A DNA stretch of 9,533 nucleotides, from positions 1 to 9,533 of the forward strand of contig JANYFX010000187.1 in NCBI GenBank assembly GCA_025359585.1, written 5' to 3'. Source of the DNA: Rhizobacter sp. (GTDB taxonomy: Bacteria > Pseudomonadota > Gammaproteobacteria > Burkholderiales > Burkholderiaceae_C). This document shows positions 7,969 through 9,533 of the stretch, one piece after another; within the stretch, counting starts at the first letter, position 1, and each line of letters opens with the position of its first letter. The notes beneath the pieces are model-generated. The model searched no databases, was not told the DNA's origin, and worked only from the letters and a program-made list of their open reading frames with translations. The position numbers were made by a program, and so were the translations under genes.

Positions 7969-9533
7969 ATGCACACCACTCCGAACCCGACCGCCGCGCC
8001 GACGCGAGCGCCCGATGACCACAGGCTGGCATCGCGCCAGCGGATCAAAGCCTTGATGGCCAGTGTCGCCACGGCAGCCGTGCTCGCCGCGTGCGGTGGC
8101 GGCGGGTCGAGCGCGCCGGTTGCCGCCACGCCGCCGGCTCCTGTGCCCGTGCCTCCCCCACCGCCCCCGCCGCCGACACCGGCAGGCACGGCGCTCACCG
8201 GCACCTTGCGCGGGCCCATCGGCGCCCAGGTCGTGCTGCAGAACAATGGCGGCGACGACCTTTCGGCCACGGTTGCGCTCAGCACCGGCAACACCGAGAA
8301 GTACGACGAAACCGCATTCAGCTTCGCGACCTTGCTCGCCAATGCCGCGCCGTACCAGGTCACGGTCAAGACCGCACCGGCCGGCCAGACCTGCTCGGTC
8401 TACAAGGGCGCGAGCGGCACGATGCCGGTGGCAGCCGCAGCACTGCGGGTCGGCTGTGAAACCACTTACGACCTGGTGAGCCGCAGCAGCAACGATGCGG
8501 TCAAAGGCACCTTCTTCGACAGCAGTGCGCCGGTCATCGGCGGCAGCGCGGAGCCGATCGGTGCCACGACCCAGGGTTATGGCGAAGGGCGCTTCATCGC
8601 CTTCGTCTCCAACGCTGTCGGCATCGGCGGCTCCACCGGGGCGCACCGCCAGGTCTTCTGGCGCGATCAATTGACCGGCGAGACCAAGCTGGTCAGCGGC
8701 ACCGCGGCGGGCGTCGAGGGCAACGGCGACAGCTGGGCTCCGGCGATCTCGGCCGACGGTCTGGCGGTGGCCTTCGAGTCGTATGCCAGCAACCTGGTGG
8801 CCGGCGACACCAACGGTGTGCGCGATGTCTTCGGCTGGTTGGCGACGGACGCGACGAACACCGTCGAGCGCCTGAGCGTGGGCCCGGGCGGTGTCCAGGC
8901 CAACGCGGCGAGCTACGCGCCGACCGTGTCGGGCGACGGCCGGGTGGTCGCGTTCCTGAGCGGCGCGAGCAACCTCACGCCGGGGGTGTCGGGCATCAAC
9001 GAGATCCACGTGATCCGGCGCGACGTGGTGGCAGGCACCAACAAGCTGATCAGCGTGAATGCCGCCGGCGTGCCCCAGGAGGCCGCCAACCCGGTGCTGT
9101 CGGAAGACGGCAACCGCCTGGCGTTCAGCACCTTCTGGCCGCTGCTCGCCAGCGATACGAACAACCTGTGGGACATCTACGTCTACGACCACACGGCCAG
9201 CAGCCTGCAGCGCGTGAGCCTCACGAGCACCGGCGGCGAGCGCAACCAGGGGACCGAGAGCGCCAGCCGCAGCGTGGCCCCGGCGATCTCGGGCAACGGC
9301 CGCTATGTGGCCTACGCCACCACCGCGAGCAACGTGGTGCCCGGCGACACCAACGGCATGCAGGACGTGTTCGTGACCGACACGCAGACCGGCGCGGTGA
9401 CACGGGCCAGCGTCAGCAGCGCCGGCGTTCAGGGCAATGCCGACAGCCCGGTGGGCCAGGGCGAACGCTTGTCGTTGTCGTACGACGGCAGCTGGGTGGC
9501 CTTCAGCAGCAACGCATCGAACCTCGGCGCGCC
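7969..9533 (+). CDS. Proline-linked lipoprotein with 'QNNGGDxL' domain and TolB/PD40-like beta-propeller, 3' partial
   Basis: The frame stays open to the window edge, giving 521 codons with no stop. Residues 1-29 are an unusually long polar, basic leader, followed by a hydrophobic ASVATAAVLAAC segment with lipobox L-A-A-C and lipidated C42. Gly at +2 fits outer-membrane sorting under the E. coli rule. A Gly-Ser stretch and a Pro-rich linker (about 55-71) follow. Residues 75-165 form a small domain with VVLQNNGGDDLS, F-A-T and P-A-G-Q-T-C, a module I recognise from proteobacterial lipoproteins, with C142 and C163 possibly paired. From 206 to the edge come six blade-like repeats of 56-63 residues with the pattern D-G-x-x-V-A-F-x-S-x-A-S-N-L-V-x-G-D-T-N-G-x-x-D-V-F, like PD40/TolB-type propellers. 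It is probably a cell-surface protein; ligand and function are unknown. It follows the SARP-like regulator by 69 nt and probably has its own promoter with heptamer site 2. Confidence 0.85.
   Translation, partial: MHTTPNPTAAPTRAPDDHRLASRQRIKALMASVATAAVLAACGGGGSSAPVAATPPAPVPVPPPPPPPPTPAGTALTGTLRGPIGAQVVLQNNGGDDLSATVALSTGNTEKYDETAFSFATLLANAAPYQVTVKTAPAGQTCSVYKGASGTMPVAAAALRVGCETTYDLVSRSSNDAVKGTFFDSSAPVIGGSAEPIGATTQGYGEGRFIAFVSNAVGIGGSTGAHRQVFWRDQLTGETKLVSGTAAGVEGNGDSWAPAISADGLAVAFESYASNLVAGDTNGVRDVFGWLATDATNTVERLSVGPGGVQANAASYAPTVSGDGRVVAFLSGASNLTPGVSGINEIHVIRRDVVAGTNKLISVNAAGVPQEAANPVLSEDGNRLAFSTFWPLLASDTNNLWDIYVYDHTASSLQRVSLTSTGGERNQGTESASRSVAPAISGNGRYVAYATTASNVVPGDTNGMQDVFVTDTQTGAVTRASVSSAGVQGNADSPVGQGERLSLSYDGSWVAFSSNASNLGA
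8131..8181 (+). repeat. Proline-rich, C-rich low-complexity linker
   Basis: Codons for residues 55-71 are almost all Pro with a few Val, Ala and Thr, giving a C-rich tract. It separates the lipidated N terminus from the first folded domain and probably acts as a spacer that holds the protein off the membrane or spans peptidoglycan. Runs of Pro codons like this can change length by slippage. The tract can also pair with the GGCGGCGGG at 8098-8106 that encodes the Gly run. Confidence 0.7.
8584..9533 (+). repeat. Six tandem beta-propeller blade repeats (last one cut)
   Basis: Blades begin at about 8584, 8752, 8932, 9103, 9292 and 9481, a spacing of 168-189 bp, each opening with a Gly-rich turn and a V/L-A-F/Y strand. 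Blades 2 and 5 are the closest pair: both encode A-S-N-x-V-x-G-D-T-N-G-x-x-D-V-F and share the 14-mer GGCGACACCAACGG at 8803-8816 and 9343-9356. Blades 3 and 4 are the most diverged. A propeller needs six to eight blades, so one or more probably lie beyond the window. Confidence 0.8.

Noticed and set aside
8098..8174. GGCGGCGGG at 8098-8106 pairing with CCCGCCGCC at 8166-8174 as an RNA switch; the C-rich tract as an i-motif/G-quadruplex.
   Set aside because: Both arms are explained by runs of Gly and Pro codons in a lipoprotein linker, so the pairing is expected from coding alone.

Overview
The window is G+C-rich throughout (roughly 70% by eye) and densely coded. Its gene content (a YbfB/YjiJ-like MFS carrier, a YcaQ-type DNA glycosylase, an orphan PhnD-like binding protein beside a hybrid kinase, and a lipoprotein carrying the 'QNNGGDxL' domain) suggests a betaproteobacterium of the Burkholderiales, for example the Rubrivivax/Piscinibacter/Methylibium neighbourhood. 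That placement is inference from protein style, not a database match.

Layout. (i) 1-171, plus strand: the last 56 codons of an MFS transporter. It ends exactly where the convergent glycosylase gene ends. (ii) 4493-172, minus strand: a three-gene set running membrane hybrid histidine kinase, then exported PhnD-like substrate-binding protein, then YcaQ-like glycosylase. Gaps are 19 and 10 nt, so they are probably one transcript. (iii) 4494-4572: a short divergent control region. (iv) 4573-7899, plus strand: a 1108-residue SARP/AfsR-like regulator (winged helix, BTAD, STAND-type AAA ATPase, helical repeats). (v) 7900-7968: a leader region. (vi) 7969 to the window edge, plus strand: a proline-rich lipoprotein with a beta-propeller of TolB/PD40-like blades, cut by the window end. 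No stretch above 300 bases lacks a gene.

The most notable signal is a pair of near-identical direct-repeat sites. One is in the divergent control region (heptamers at 4493-4499 and 4504-4510); the other overlaps the regulator's stop codon just upstream of the lipoprotein gene (7886-7892 and 7897-7903). Each holds two TAACGSY heptamers separated by 4 bp, an 11-bp period, and each has a weak -10-like hexamer exactly 8 bp downstream on the plus strand. This is the operator geometry known for actinobacterial SARP regulators, and the gene between the two sites encodes a SARP-type protein. I infer a small regulon: the regulator activates itself and the downstream surface lipoprotein, and may repress or co-control the divergent kinase/binding-protein operon, whose annotated start codon touches the first repeat.
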